NCBI GenBank assembly: GCA_037953625.1
Contig: CM075654.1
Span: forward strand, 46,383,001 to 46,447,000
DNA: 64,000 nt
Source of the DNA: Crotalaria pallida
Taxonomy: Eukaryota; Streptophyta; Magnoliopsida; Fabales; Fabaceae
Reading direction: 5' to 3'
Part shown: piece by piece, positions 9,403 to 21,000 of the stretch
Layout: each line of letters opens with the position of its first letter
Position numbering within the stretch: position 1 is the first letter of the stretch
The notes under the pieces: model-generated
What the model was told of the DNA's origin: nothing
The model's input: the letters and a program-made list of their open reading frames with translations, nothing else
Databases searched by the model: none
Position numbers and translations under genes: made by a program

Positions 9403-11867
9403 TGTAACACCCCAATTTTCTTTATATAAAAATATACAGAAATAAAAGTTTTGGAGATAAACAGGGAACTTTAAAAGTTGATTTACTAAATAAAATAGAA
9501 AATCAGAGTTTGAAAATAAAACTTATAACTTTAAATTTGTACTTTTAGAAAACATTTATATATAAAATGTGGGGTACTCAATTACAATATAGAATATTTG
9601 TACAAAAATAAATTTCCTTTCTTCCGACTTGTTCCGCTGCGCACTCTGATCTCCAAGCTTCTTGAACATGTACCTAAATTGTTAACCACTAAGGGTGAGA
9701 TCTTTCACAACACAATGAATTAAAAGGACAATAAATAGTTCATAATAAAACTTAAGAATAATCAAATCAAAGGATGGAAAAATAACAAAATGTAACATAT
9801 TCAATTCTCTACAAAAATCCACTTTTACACTTGAGTTGAATTTTCACTATTCAATTCCAATTCATTTATATTCCATTTTGAATTTCACAATGAAGCCATT
9901 ATAACACTTAGTCACAATATAAACATTTAGCACTTAGGTTGCATAACAACTATCACAATCGGCACGAATTTACATTTTAACAGTGAACAGGTAAAGCAGT
10001 CGACATACTCAGGTATGTCTCAGAGTGCAATAATATAAATCCACTCCCTAGGGTTCTTCACTTCCTACTTTATTAACATACAACAAAGGAAATTTTCATA
10101 AACATTATTAATATTACTCTAAGCACTCCTATCACAAATTTATCAACTATTATTTTGGTACTCATACTCTAATCTAATTATTAAACCCAAATCCTATTAT
10201 AAACTCTAACTATCCCTAACTCAAAGTGTGGAAAGAGTCTCCCCTTACCTCTATGAAGAGAAGAGGAGAAAGAGAGAGTGTGAGTTGCACTCCACCAAGC
10301 CCTTGGGATTAAGCACCTAAGCCTCTGGTTCCTTGCTCCTTTACCAATTTATAGCTCCCTTGATGATTATCAAGCCAATGAGGAGGATTGAGAGAGTAAG
10401 GGTTTAGAGAGGGAAAATTGGGGATGTGAGGGAAAGAGAATGTAATTGGTGTTTTTGATGAAGGAAAAAGATGGAGAGTTAATGGGGAATGATTATGGGT
10501 TGATGGATTGGAGTTATTTGGTGTTAATTTGGTGATTGAGAAGGATTAGGGAAAAGAGAAGAAAGAAGACTCGAATGGGAGAAGAGAAACAATGGCCAAC
10601 ACACTCATAAACTCGTGTTTTTAAGTCTGATTATCAGTGGTTAATCGATTAACCACTTTGGTTAATCGATTAACACTCATTATTTACAAAGGATTAATCG
10701 ATTAATAAATGGGTTAATCGATTAGTGCCTGAAGGTGCTCTTAATTCTAATCGATTAAGCTAAGTCTTAATCGATTAGTGGCTGAAGGTGGCCCAAAAAT
10801 TAATCGATTAAGGGACCTCTTAATCGATTAATGCCTTATATTTTCCTTTCTTTCATGCATTCTAAGAGTTCTAAGCCATTCCTCATACACACTAACTTAT
10901 CCTATCATAATTCCATTTTCTAAACACCTTCTAGACACCTCTTAACACACACCAAACATCACAACCATAAATTAATAGTAATAAACACATAAATCACAAA
11001 TACGGAAAAACGAAACGAACTAACAATCGAATTCTAAACGTAACCTATTCATAAACACTCGATCTAACCCGACCGACTTAAGACAACACTCTAACAACTT
11101 AACCCTAATACCAATCACGCTTGAGGCATAACCAACAGAGTCGGAATGAACTCAAATGCCTCACGCACTTATTAAATTCTGGAACTCAGTCGAAACGTGA
11201 GTTCGAAGGAATTCTCCGAACATAAACACTAAGGTCTATCCTTATACTCAAGGCTCTATCCTAGGATCCTATATCCACTCACTTTATTAAGGTCGAAGCA
11301 CTAAAAGTGCTTTTATGGGCTATGGAACACTCTAAGCCCCGAACCTACACAATGTCCTACTTACACAATCGCGACCACACCAATCTAAACCTCAATCAAT
11401 CACCCTTCGACTATAGCTACCGACTCTAGAACACTTCACTACCCATCGTAACGATGCGATCACATAACAAATACACACATACACATAGGGAAACAAGTAT
11501 AATTACTTACATTTAGGAATGCCCACAAGCACACACGTATATATGTATATATATATCCTAACTCAACCTAAATACATATGTCTATGCATAGATACATATA
11601 AGCATACACACACAAATACACACACATACATTCATATACTCACGGATATAAGTACAAATACTAACACCGACCTAGAGATATATTTACATAAATATACTCA
11701 GATACTAGGAAAAATATTTACAAACACATACACACATGAATTTTTTAGCTCACATAATTATATACATATACGTAGATGCTAAGAAAATAGTTGTGAATCA
11801 TTCATCACATATAAATAAGATATTCATAAATATACTTTATTAGGTTAATAAAAACGAGGATGTTACA
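9403..11867 (-). mobile_element. Solo LTR (gypsy-type) inside the G1 LTR
   Basis: TGTAACACCCC...GAGGATGTTACA, 2,465 bp, with TSD attta at 9398-9402 and 11868-11872 and no internal domain. The end sequences match the minus-strand form of the other gypsy LTRs here, which is why I orient it minus. It contains an eight-palindrome array (10637-10831) and CA/TA microsatellite-like DNA around 11500-11750. An 87-aa ORF at 11519 is a translation of that microsatellite and is not a gene. Confidence 0.85.
10637..10831. repeat. Eight TAATCGATTA palindromes in a 53-bp tandem array
   Basis: TAATCGATTA starts at 10642, 10663, 10695, 10715, 10748, 10768, 10801 and 10821. Spacing alternates 21/20 and 32/33 bp, so each 53-bp unit holds one pair. 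The first copy extends to the perfect 20-bp palindrome GTGGTTAATCGATTAACCAC (10637-10656). Others extend to GTTAATCGATTAAC and ATTAATCGATTAAT. Confidence 0.95.
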
Positions 11868-13030
11868 ATTTACGCTTGATGGGGCATTTCACCCAATGGG
11901 GCATTTGGGCACCTAGCAGGTCAGTTCCCCCCAATAATGGTCAATTCCGCTGCACATTCCTTTAATATTTAACCTTTAATTCTTTATTTGGTTTGCTCAA
12001 TTAATCATCATTCCACATTCATCATTCAGTAACTTATACCATGTAAATTAGCTCATTTATTCACTTCTAACCCTATCCACTTAGCCATTTCCTTGATAAT
12101 TTTCATAGTCAAATAGTCATTCATAATAATTATGTAAACACTTATATCAACAATCAACATAAATAACAAGTATCACAATCACACATAATATCACAATTAT
12201 CATCACTACCTTAATTCCTTAGTTCTTATACTCTATTTACTAATTATATCAACTACCTTAATGTACAATATCCTAAACTAGTACCCAATCTTAGCTAATC
12301 ATTATGAACATATTAGAAACCCAAACCTAAGATAGGGTAACACCCACTCCTTACCTCAATTGTGGAGAGAGGTAAGGAAACTTCACAAACTCAAGTCTTT
12401 AAGCTTTGCCCTAGCTCCTTGAAATATTGCCCCTTTGATTCTCTACAAATCAAACCCCAAGTGTGTTGTGAGAAGAAGGAAGAGAGAGTTTGATTCCACT
12501 ATCTATTGCAATGGAGGAAGCACGAAGTTGTATGGCTCTCCATGAATGTGGGGTTAGAAATATTCAAGAGAAAAGAGAGGAAAGAGAGACGTGATTTTGG
12601 TGGTGGTGGTAGATGATGGCTCTTGATGATGGATGATGATTGGTGTTCTTGCTCTTGAAGAATGAAGAAGAAATGAAGCCTTGACGAGTAGTGAGGAGGG
12701 AGGAAATTCATGTGGTGATGGTTGGGTGGTGAGGGTACTCTTTGTTCTTGATCTAAGCTTGATGTTGATGATGGGTTGAAGGAATTTGATATGATGATAA
12801 TGGGTTACTCTTGAGTTTAGGGTTTTTGAGATGATCATGATCCTTTGCTTCTTGGGCCAAAGAGAGCAAATGAAGAAGATGAAGTATGTTATTGTTGTTA
12901 TGTTGTGTTTTTGTTTTCTTATCTTTCTTGCAAGAGGGGTAGTGATATGTGGTCCAAAATTAGTGGCTTCTTGGAGAAGTCACATTTGCGTGGTCTTCAA
13001 GTCTTATTTTTTTCTTAACTCTGACGAGAT

Positions 13031-13210
13031 GGTAATCGATTACCCACCCAGATGTAATCAATTACATCCCAAAAATCAAATTCTAGGGTTTCTCACAGGA
13101 GGTCAGTAATCGATTACTTTCCTCAAGGTAATCAATTACTTCCCTTAATTCAATTTTAGTACTTTTCACAAAATGATTGTATTCGATTATCACCCCAAGG
13201 TAATGGATTA
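13031..13210. repeat. Six paired TAATCGATTA/TAATCAATTA palindromes in the G1 LTR
   Basis: Cores start at 13033, 13055, 13107, 13129, 13180 and 13201. Pairs are 22, 22 and 21 bp apart and the pair period is 72-74 bp. The first member of each pair is the CG-centred form and the second is the CA or GG form. GGTAATCGATTACC (13031-13044) and AGTAATCGATTACT (13105-13118) are perfect palindromes. Confidence 0.93.
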
Positions 13211-13569
13211 CATTAACAGATTTTTATCTATTGATGATTTCTAACTCTAAGGCATTCTCCTTAACTCCTACAGGCATTTTGGCCATGATTATCTCATTTA
13301 ACCCTAGCTTACTATCATGATATCCATTAACTTGACTTAGACTTATTCTAATTAAGTTTGGAATTAAAATTTGGGATGTTACAATAATAAATTTGTGTTT
13401 GCCGATTTCCTTATATAATTTTTTCGCTATCTCATGGTGAAATATCAAAGGACCTGCAGTCAAGGTATTTCAGCCTCAGAGTTATATTTTATTTAATACT
13501 TTAATATATACTTTCCTTACAAGAAAAAAGGAAGTTGATACTACTAACTTATTTATTGTGTTTGGCTAG

Positions 13570-14415
13570 CTGGCTGTTTTATCTGCATTCTTAGGTCCTG
13601 ATCAGATTGCAACAGAGACCTTATTGGCCACTGATCCGGATGTTGCTCCATGGGTAGAGAATTAGCAACGTAGCCGTAATGCAGTATCTCAGACAAATTA
13701 TGAGGTAAGTATATATGGGCATATCTATATGACCATATGGTTGAAATTCATTCTTTTCTACCTTTTTATTAGTTGAAATTCATTTAGTTACTCAATGGAT
13801 TCTTTATCTTTTCAGGTTGATCTTATAACTACTTTCACAAAATTGAGTGCCTTGGGCCAAGAAATCAACTACGAGGTTATTCATGCCTTGTTCACTAGAA
13901 ACCTATTCTAAAGTAAATTTTACACTTTTTTGTAATTAGTGTTTGCCATAATTTTAGGTTGTTTTGAATGTTGATCTTTGCCATGAAAATAATTATTAAA
14001 TGAATGTGGTCAATGATAATGCATTCCCCGATCTTTATCAACTTCCCTGCAGTAGTTATCAAACCAAGGCAAAAATAAGCTATGGGCTTAGACGTGTTTG
14101 GCAAGAACGTCTGAAATCAAAGCGATTTGGGGAGAAGTTATTGCTAGAGCCTAATAATTTATGGCTAATTGATGACTAGCTATCTTCATGAATGGATGCA
14201 GGAACTTCGTGGAATTATAAAAGGCTCTGGCTATCTTTGTTGGTGTCAGTCATGTAACTATTGCAAGGTATGTACTCCAACAGTTTACACCCTGGTCAAG
14301 CACATTAACTATGGATTTTCTATTTCTTAAATTCTTGTTGCTTACTTATAAACTGATACTTTATGTTACAAGGTCCTGAATGCTTATGAGCTTGAGAAAC
14401 ATGCTGGGATCGTTT
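13570..14415 (+). pseudogene. Exon-like fragments of a host gene (possible Tify-binding-domain protein)
   Basis: Exon-sized coding pieces are separated by AT-rich, intron-like DNA. The clearest is 14202-14267 (ELRGIIKGSGYLCWCQSCNY, then CK), with acceptor AG before it and donor GT at 14268. A second piece from 14373 follows an AG and reads VLNAYELEKHAG. A C-x-C-x2-C array followed by N-A-Y-E-x-E-x-HAG matches my memory of plant proteins with a Tify-domain-binding-like fold, where FE-x-HAG is typical. Upstream pieces at about 13571-13705 (FLGPDQIATETLLATDPDVAPW, then an in-frame TAG), 13818-13910 (DLITTFTKLSALGQEINYEV) and 14050-14160 (YGLRRVWQERLKSKRFGEK) may be earlier exons; I do not recognise them. 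Stops and a missing donor after HAG make it non-functional. This is either a captured fragment or the relic of a real locus. Confidence 0.45.
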
Positions 14416-14849
14416 GGTTTGTCACTTATCCAATTTTTTTACTTCTGCCAACTTTTTTCAGAATCCTTTCAAGCAGCAACACGTGAGCTTCAATGCATTT
14501 ACGAAAAGGAAGAACTTAACCTATAGGTCCTCAGCCCGTGTAAAGGCAACCTAGTTTAGACTCTGGTGTTCATAGTAGATATGTCAGTTTTAAGTATTTA
14601 ATCCTTCATCTTTTTTTTTTAAAGTGCTGCAACCGTACCTTGGGTAAATTATGGACTCTTATGGCCGATGCTTAAAATATTGGAAACTTAATATTAGTAG
14701 AATTTGTAGTTGTATTGAATTATTATTGGATATACTTATTTTGTCTTTTGAATTCATTTGTTTTAAAATTTTATTTTTGATAGTCAAGGCAAGAATGTAG
14801 GTCACTAGATATAAATTATAAAAATTTAAAAAAAAAATCCACATCGGCT

Positions 14850-15068
14850 AAAATAGGGAAACAGATGCGAAATATGAAACTTTCCGCATCAGTTATAAAC
14901 GAAACACTTTTCGCATCAGTTATATTTTTACTGCATCAATTTTACGTTCTAAATTATGCGGAAAGTATACTTTCCACATCGGTTACAAAATAGAATTGAT
15001 GCGGAAAGTACACGGTTATATAACTGATGCGGAAAGTACACAGTTATATAACTGATGCAGAAAGACTC
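14850..15068. repeat. Clustered subterminal repeats, ACTGATGCGGAAAGT type
   Basis: About nine copies of a roughly 12-15 bp motif (ACTGATGCGGAAAGT and its complement ACTTTCCGCATCAGT) in both orientations, for example at 14880-14895, 14906-14922, 14956-14990 and 14998-15064. Three late copies are separated by about 25-27 bp. The cluster is cut by the C1 LTR at 15069. Confidence 0.7.
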
Positions 15069-16473
15069 TGTTGGAAACCAACAAGCGGCCTAACACTTTA
15101 CTAGAGGGGGGGTGAATAGTAAATCGAAGTAACGATATTAACTTTTCGAATGTAATTGATATTAACAAATAACACGCTTACTGTTTTAAAACAAAAATTA
15201 ATTTTCTGTCCAAAAAGTGATGAACTGCTTGATTAGTTCAGAGACTACTCGAGTAGTACGTGAAAATTCAGACAGAGAACAGAGTTTTCAAAAGAGGGGT
15301 TTCGCTAACACGAAGCCAAGAAAAGAAGCAAATGATTTGCTAACTCAGGATCAGATGGAAAGATTAAATAAATTGAAATAAACAAAAGCAATAAAAGATA
15401 GACACAGGGAATTATTATACTGGTTCACTCTCTATCCACTGAGAGCTACGTCCAGTCCCCCCCTAAACCTTAGGGAGTGTCTACTAAAATCAGTTCAAAT
15501 TGGTTACAATAGGAGATACAAGTGAACCTCACTCTATTACACCTATCCCTTTCAAGAGTGTACCAAACTCTTGAAGTCTACCCCAATTTGAGTTGATCTT
15601 GACGGTTGAAGAACCTCTTCAACACTTCCAATTGTAGGACTCCTTGAAACCTTCAAGATATCCTTCCTTTCTTCAATGGAGAAATCAGATCACAGCGAAG
15701 CGGCTCCAAAACAATCTCAATTGACAATGAGTAAGAAAAGCTAGAATACTAAAGATTGATTCTTAGAAAGGGATTGGATCAATTTGTTCTATTTGTATGC
15801 AAGGATTTCAAAAACGTTTTTCCCTCAAGATCAGTGTGTGTCAGGCTCTTGTTGAAGAGGTAATCCTTATAATATGTTTTTCAAATCGCCAGAATCAGGG
15901 AAGAGTTTGAGAAAACTAATAAGGAAAGATTCTCCCTTGATTGCCTCTTCAATAGCCATATAAGAATTAGAAGACTGACAGATCTGACTCGTACTACTCG
16001 AGTAGTTGGAGCACTACTCGAGTAGTGAGACAATTGGTGGACTTACTGTTTCTCAAACTACTCAATTAGTGCAGAAACTAATCGATTAGTTGAGAACTAA
16101 TCGATTAGTCAACAGACTAATCGAGTAGTTAGGGGAAACAGTGAGCAGACCAATTTTCTTCATTGCAGGCTACTCGAGTAGTGCACAAACTACTCGAGTA
16201 GTCGCTGCTACTTTCTTAACAAATAATGTGAAAAATGATTTTCCAAAAGACCTAGTCCCTTTCTAAGCTTTTTCAACTATTTAGCTTAACTAGTATTCAT
16301 GCTAACTAACTCATAATCGCTTGAGTAATAAACCTAAGTCTACCACCCACACTCAACATAAATATAAAATAATACAAGGGAACGGGAAATGGAGAACTTC
16401 TAAAAGGTTGATGTTGTTGATTCCTTTGGCACTTTGTCTTCATCAAAATAAAGCTTTCCTTGTTGCACTTTCA
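15069..16473 (-). repeat. C1 3' LTR
   Basis: 1,405 bp. On the minus strand it starts TGAAAGTGCAAC right after the polypurine tract and ends GGTTTCCAACA. The ATTCACCCCCCC-like stretch near the end is also present in the C2 LTR. It contains five palindrome pairs (15224-15257 and 15993-16202). Confidence 0.82.
15224..16202. repeat. Ten ACTACTCGAGTAGT-type palindromes in five 20-bp pairs
   Basis: Core pairs start at 15226/15246, 15995/16015, 16059/16079, 16098/16118 and 16171/16191, every pair exactly 20 bp apart. Perfect 14-mers: ACTACTCGAGTAGT at 15244, 15993, 16013 and 16189; ACTAATCGATTAGT at 16077 and 16096. Hybrids such as ACTACTCAATTAGT (16057) and ACTAATCGAGTAGT (16116) also occur. The 6-bp spacers differ: cagaga, tggagc, gcagaa, caacag, gcacaa. 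Confidence 0.95.
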
Positions 16474-16499
16474 GTCTCCCCCTTTTTGATGATGACAAA
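16433..16499 (-). promoter_or_regulatory. C1 polypurine tract inside an inverted repeat at the LTR boundary
   Basis: The polypurine tract AAAAAGGGGGAGAC (minus strand, about 16474-16487) lies between arms TTTGTCTTCATCAAAA (16433-16448, in the LTR) and TTTTGATGATGACAAA (16484-16499), complementary at 15 of 16 positions. Two further G-rich blocks lie at about 16520-16527 and 16580-16592. Confidence 0.75.
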
Positions 16500-16840
16500 T
16501 GCTTGTTGATTTTACATACTCCCCCTGAATGTATGCACCTATACCTGTAAAAAATAAACCAACAAACACAACAACCTTTCTCCCCCTTTTGGCTTGATCA
16601 AAAAGGAGCCAAAACACTTACGTACGTGCCAAAAGAGAGATTATAAATCAAACGCAATAGCCTGAGTAATTATAAAGCCAAACAGAATGCAATGCATATC
16701 CATGGATGAGTTAAATAAAAACATAAGTCTTAAACTTAAAAACTCTAGAGATCAACATAAAGTTTGGATACACACATCCAAAGATAAAAACCAAAAACAC
16801 TAAGATGAAAAACAGCAAAAGATAAAAGCATTTAAAACAT

Positions 16841-18038
16841 TTAAGAGGATGGGGGAGGATGAAAAGCTCCAAAGGCATAAGTGATAAATTGTTGCAAGTT
16901 GTCATAGTCCACCACCATACGAAGCTCCATTTGATCCATACGGGTGTCAATGCGATCCAGACGATCGTTGACCCGCCCAAAGTGAGTATCCATATGATTC
17001 ATCAGAGAGTCATGCATAGCTCTAAGATCAAATGATGAAGAGGCATGAGAGGGAGATACATGAGGCTGAGAAGGCTGAGCATCCATAAAGTCATCTACAT
17101 TGAGACCTTCTTCAGCTGCCTGAAACGCTTGTTCCTCTTCTTCCCTGTCTTCATCCTGAGGAGCAAGATTACCACCTTCTAAGGCCTGAAGATCCTCCTT
17201 TCAATACCAAATGCCAGTATGGTCATGCTTGCGCAGTCCAATTAAGTGAAAGATTCCATCATTGATATAGTATTCATTATCCTCATAGTGAGTACTTGGG
17301 TCATTTGTAGGAAAAGTTACGCCAAGATGTTGAACTAGTTTAGTAACATGCATTGGAAAGGGCAGCCATCCAGTACTCGAAAAACTAGCCGCCATGAGCA
17401 TCCTTTCCCCAATAACCAAAGCCCAGTTTATGCGGATATTATTGATGATGCCATTCATAAGCTTAATATCATCCTCAAATGCTTGTCCAAAGCTCCTGGA
17501 AGTTCTTGGGAACACACAGTATGAAATGATGTATAGCAAAATCCTGTTATCCACAGTCATTGCCTTAACCTTTTTATTACGTCTAGACCATTAAAAACCA
17601 GGACGAAGAGTCTCAGAGTAAGTTCTAGAAATATCACAGTCCAAACCCTTGTTAACCAAGGAAGCCCCAGCAGTAGGTAAATCAAAAAGAGTATGCAAGT
17701 CAGCCAGAGTAAATTCAATGCGAGTGCCATGAACAAATGAGTAATATTTGTCTCCTTGTTTCACCAGATTAGCATAAAAATGTTTGAGAGCCCTAGTGTA
17801 AAAACGACCATTATATTCTAGGAAGCGTTGTAAACCAGAATTTGCAAGAAGATTTACCCGAGGTAGGTGCTGATGAAACAACCAGAAAGCATTTATCCAG
17901 CGGATTTCAGCGGGTTCCCTTGATGAAAAACGTGCATACCAACCATTTCGGGAGGCAACAGAGAAGTAATGATCCAGATCAAACTCATTAGCACGTTTCT
18001 TGGTACGCTTTGCAGCAGGAGTAGGAGCAGAGGAAGAT
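16841..18038 (-). pseudogene. C1 extra ORF downstream of pol (env position), split by G2
   Basis: Minus strand. The predicted start codon is at 54815-54813, on the far side of G2, and the frame resumes at 18038. Two in-frame stops, TAA near 17590 and TGA near 17203, interrupt an otherwise continuous frame of about 400 residues ending at 16841. The N-terminus is serine-rich with a basic cluster AAKRTKKR, a likely nuclear signal. The middle (FDLDHYFSVASRNGWYARFSS..., WINAFWLFHQHLPRVN, IEFTLADLHTLFDLPTAG) resembles the putative plant transposon protein domain found in many repeat-derived plant proteins. The C-terminus (RVNDRLDRIDTRMDQMELRM) is a coiled coil. I see no signal peptide or membrane segment, so despite its position it does not look like an envelope protein. 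Confidence 0.65.
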
Positions 18039-21000
18039 TGTAACAGCTCGATTTTCACTTCCAAAAAACTTTAACCAATTTATTTTTAATTTGTTGCAAA
18101 AATGAGGCTATTTTTTTTTTTGAAAACGTAAGTCACTAGTTACCATTGTCTCTTACTTTGAAAATCGAGTTGTCACTTTCGAAACTCCTCAGAACCAAAC
18201 ATCATCAACATGACATAACATCATTTCATAATAATTAAAATAGAAGCCATAAGTACTGGAGTCATGCTCCAAAAGTTTTCCAAAAGCAGGCCAAAAAGAT
18301 TACAAACCATAATTTAAAAAGTAGCTGAATTACATCCATGGTACTTCACAAAGCAATCATCGATCGGAACTTAGATCCTAGACACACTACCTCGCCTAGA
18401 CACAGAACACAGGACATCACTCTTCCGCCAAACTAGCGTCCGTCTCCATATCTTTACTCGATTCCGCTTCCGCTCCGTGAACAGAGTCACTAGCGTCTTC
18501 TTCCTCCATTGGTTGAGGAATCACAGCAGCCAAAGGTGCGGGATCACCATCATACTCGTGATGCTCCCTCGGTCCGCCATCTTGATAGTCACGAAGAGTG
18601 ACTTGCCCTACATGCACGTCCAGACTCGTCCCTCGCAGAATATGCCGTGGATCATCAATCTCCAACCGAGTATCGCCTCGCCAAATCCATCCTTCAGGAA
18701 CCACCTCCCATGCTCCTCCCTGAAGAGGCCACATGTGGATTGCTACATGATACGCCATCTACCAGTTGTAATATCGGCAAAAGCCAATATGACAATCAGG
18801 TAGGAGAGAGTTAGTGTACCATACACTAACGAGTTGACCGCGAGGTCTCAGGGTAGACTCAATAGAAAGAAAGACTGATGACAGAGGACAAATGACAGAT
18901 ATACAGAGCGATACAGGATAACCAGAGTATAGAGGATAAGCAAGATAAAATAAATAACCATAACAGAATCATAAAGCAATTAATCTAATATAAACATAAC
19001 ATAAAAATTGGAAATACATAAATTATACAATTAACATCCAAGCTCATCGCAATCTTTCTCGAAACTTCCCAATATTTGCTTATATCTTTATTCTTTGTAT
19101 ATTAAGTTTTATCACAATTTGGTTCACTCAATGAGGTAGGGGAAAACCATCACTGAGGAAAACACACACGTCTACATCTCCTCGGTCTCCATCCAAACCT
19201 AGTCGGAAGCCAACAGGAGTACAGGACCTTTACCAACGCGGGCACGACAGCTGTCTCAACAAATGGCTCCAAGCCAGGAGGATCACATCCTCAAATCATC
19301 TCATATCAATTTCATATAATCAAGGCTCACCGTAGCAACAGTGGCAATTCACGATGCCCCGTTCCAGTCCGTCTCCACTGTTGTAGATTTGCAATCAAGG
19401 GGGTGCCAGTATCCTTTCTAGTTAGCTATGCGGAACTTACCACGGCATTGGACCCAGTCCCTACCACGTTCGTACGCCACTTATGGGATTCGTTCCGCCT
19501 AGAAATATACTCCAGGATTCTTGACGTTCACCGTCCTTGCCCTCCCCTCATGCAATCCCCACCTGAGTATCCGCAAATACCCATGGTATCTTCCTCTCCA
19601 CTACTTCGCACTCTCAAACCTCACCGCATATGTCAAGTCTTTTAATATCTTTTAAAGTCTTTTAGTATCCTTTAAAGTCTTTTAATGTCTTTTACTTAAC
19701 CTACAGTCGGCTTGCTCTTAGTCCATCCCTTCGACAAGACCCGACCACTAAGAGTTATATCTTTTCCCCACTTTCATATAACATTCTTTCACTTTCTCAG
19801 GCCACTTGGCACAGTTCCATCATATCATTCCAGTAGAAATCCACATAGCTCTCTTGAACGATCATCTCCGTCTTGAATCATCCAGCACGATCCTAGCTCC
19901 ACGAGTGTAATCTCCTCGTCTGGTACTTGGTCGCTTCACAGCTTTTCCGCGAATCACCTCATACATCGCTCTTTTATTTATCTTGATACTTCACTTTCTC
20001 TTATAAATTCTCATTATCATTTATCACACTTCTAGATTCGCAAACAGCGTACAATATTTTCAATAGTAGAATTGCTAGGAATTGACTTAAAATAAAAGTA
20101 AAAATAAACATGCATCAATTTAATAAAACACATAACAAATAATAGATCGCGTAAAGTTCTTTTCATTACCACCAGAGCAACTACGTTACGGGCTCACTGC
20201 ACTCTCACTCACCTCTTATTCCAGCAAAAGAAACACTTTGACTTCGGAAATCTCTAGCTTCTCTTTGCGAATTGTTCCCACCGTCTACTGAATACCTCAA
20301 GGTAAATAAATACACTTTTATCAAAAACCATTTCAATTAAAAAAAATCATCACTTGGTTTCTTTACTTGAAATAGAAAATCCTTTACTTTTCTTAAAAAA
20401 AAAACAAGTGTTTTTCCCAAAACAAAACACAATCTTTTCTTGATACTTAAAATCCTTCAAAATCATTTGAAAATTCATATTAAAATAAAAAAAATAAATA
20501 GTTTATGTGGTTGTATGGAAAAGTCCAGTCGCCCTTTTTATTTTGTAAAACATCGAAAAATCAATAATTTTCCTTTTAGTTTTTGATATATCAAATATCA
20601 CTTGAAATCCACACTTTTCATAAACCAAAAACACTTTTTAAAAATTGAAATACTTTGTAATTAAAATCTTGGACAGCAAAAACTAAAAATCAAAATCATG
20701 AAAATACTTTTGAAAGTAATCAAATGCACTTATTCCGTTTCTTTTATTAAAACCGAATTGAACAAAGACCACAACACAATTTAAATAATTTTTCTTAAAA
20801 TAAAAACACAAAACATAATCATTTCAACAAATAAATCACATGCAAAAGGAATCTAGCCTATTAACCTAGGGTAGGCCGAATCATCATCACAGGAAAAACA
20901 AAGTCTTTGATGCACTTTTTCACATGAAGAAACCTTAAAATACCAAATCAAAACATGCATTTCAAACACATGGTTTTAAAAATTACCACTCCCTTTTTCT

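Larger units (their letters stand above)
8449..13383 (-). repeat. G1 5' LTR (minus orientation), split by a solo LTR
   Basis: On the plus strand it starts TGTAACACC and ends GGGATGTTACA. Without the inserted 2,465-bp solo LTR and one 5-bp TSD it is 2,465 bp. It contains a 20-bp-period array around 9211-9309, its inverted partner split by the insertion, and six paired palindromes at 13031-13210. A purine-rich tract (12478-12720) corresponds to a pyrimidine-rich leader on the minus strand. The ORFs at 12499-12838 and 12831-13109 fall in these low-complexity parts and are not called as genes. Confidence 0.8.
13384..15068. mobile_element. Remnant with CACTA-like subterminal repeats carrying gene fragments
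   Basis: The stretch between the G1 LTR and the C1 LTR is host to both. Its right part (about 14850-15068) is a dense cluster of a short motif in both orientations, as in CACTA subterminal regions. Its left part holds exon-like gene fragments. Neither CACTA end is visible, because both insertions cut the element, so the class is an inference from the subterminal pattern. Confidence 0.45.

Noticed and set aside
10637..10831. CRISPR-like array (short repeats with regular spacing)
   Set aside because: The repeats are 10-20 bp palindromes at 20/33 bp spacing inside a plant LTR, with no cas genes and no unique spacers of CRISPR length.
11519..11782. 87-codon ORF rich in T, H, Y and I
   Set aside because: Translation of CA/TA microsatellite-like DNA in the solo LTR.
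12499..13109. Overlapping short ORFs in the G1 LTR
   Set aside because: Low-complexity purine/pyrimidine tracts, no domain, frames on both strands.
9403..13383. Equal length (2,465 bp) of the G1 LTR without its insert and of the inserted solo LTR, suggesting one family
   Set aside because: Their sequences, including end regions and palindrome types, do not align; the equal length appears to be coincidence.
16841..18038. Envelope-like gene in C1
   Set aside because: No signal peptide, membrane span or glycoprotein-like features; the content is basic and coiled-coil instead.
19403..19645. 80-codon plus-strand ORF conserved at 51728-51970
   Set aside because: Antisense to the element and explained by LTR identity.
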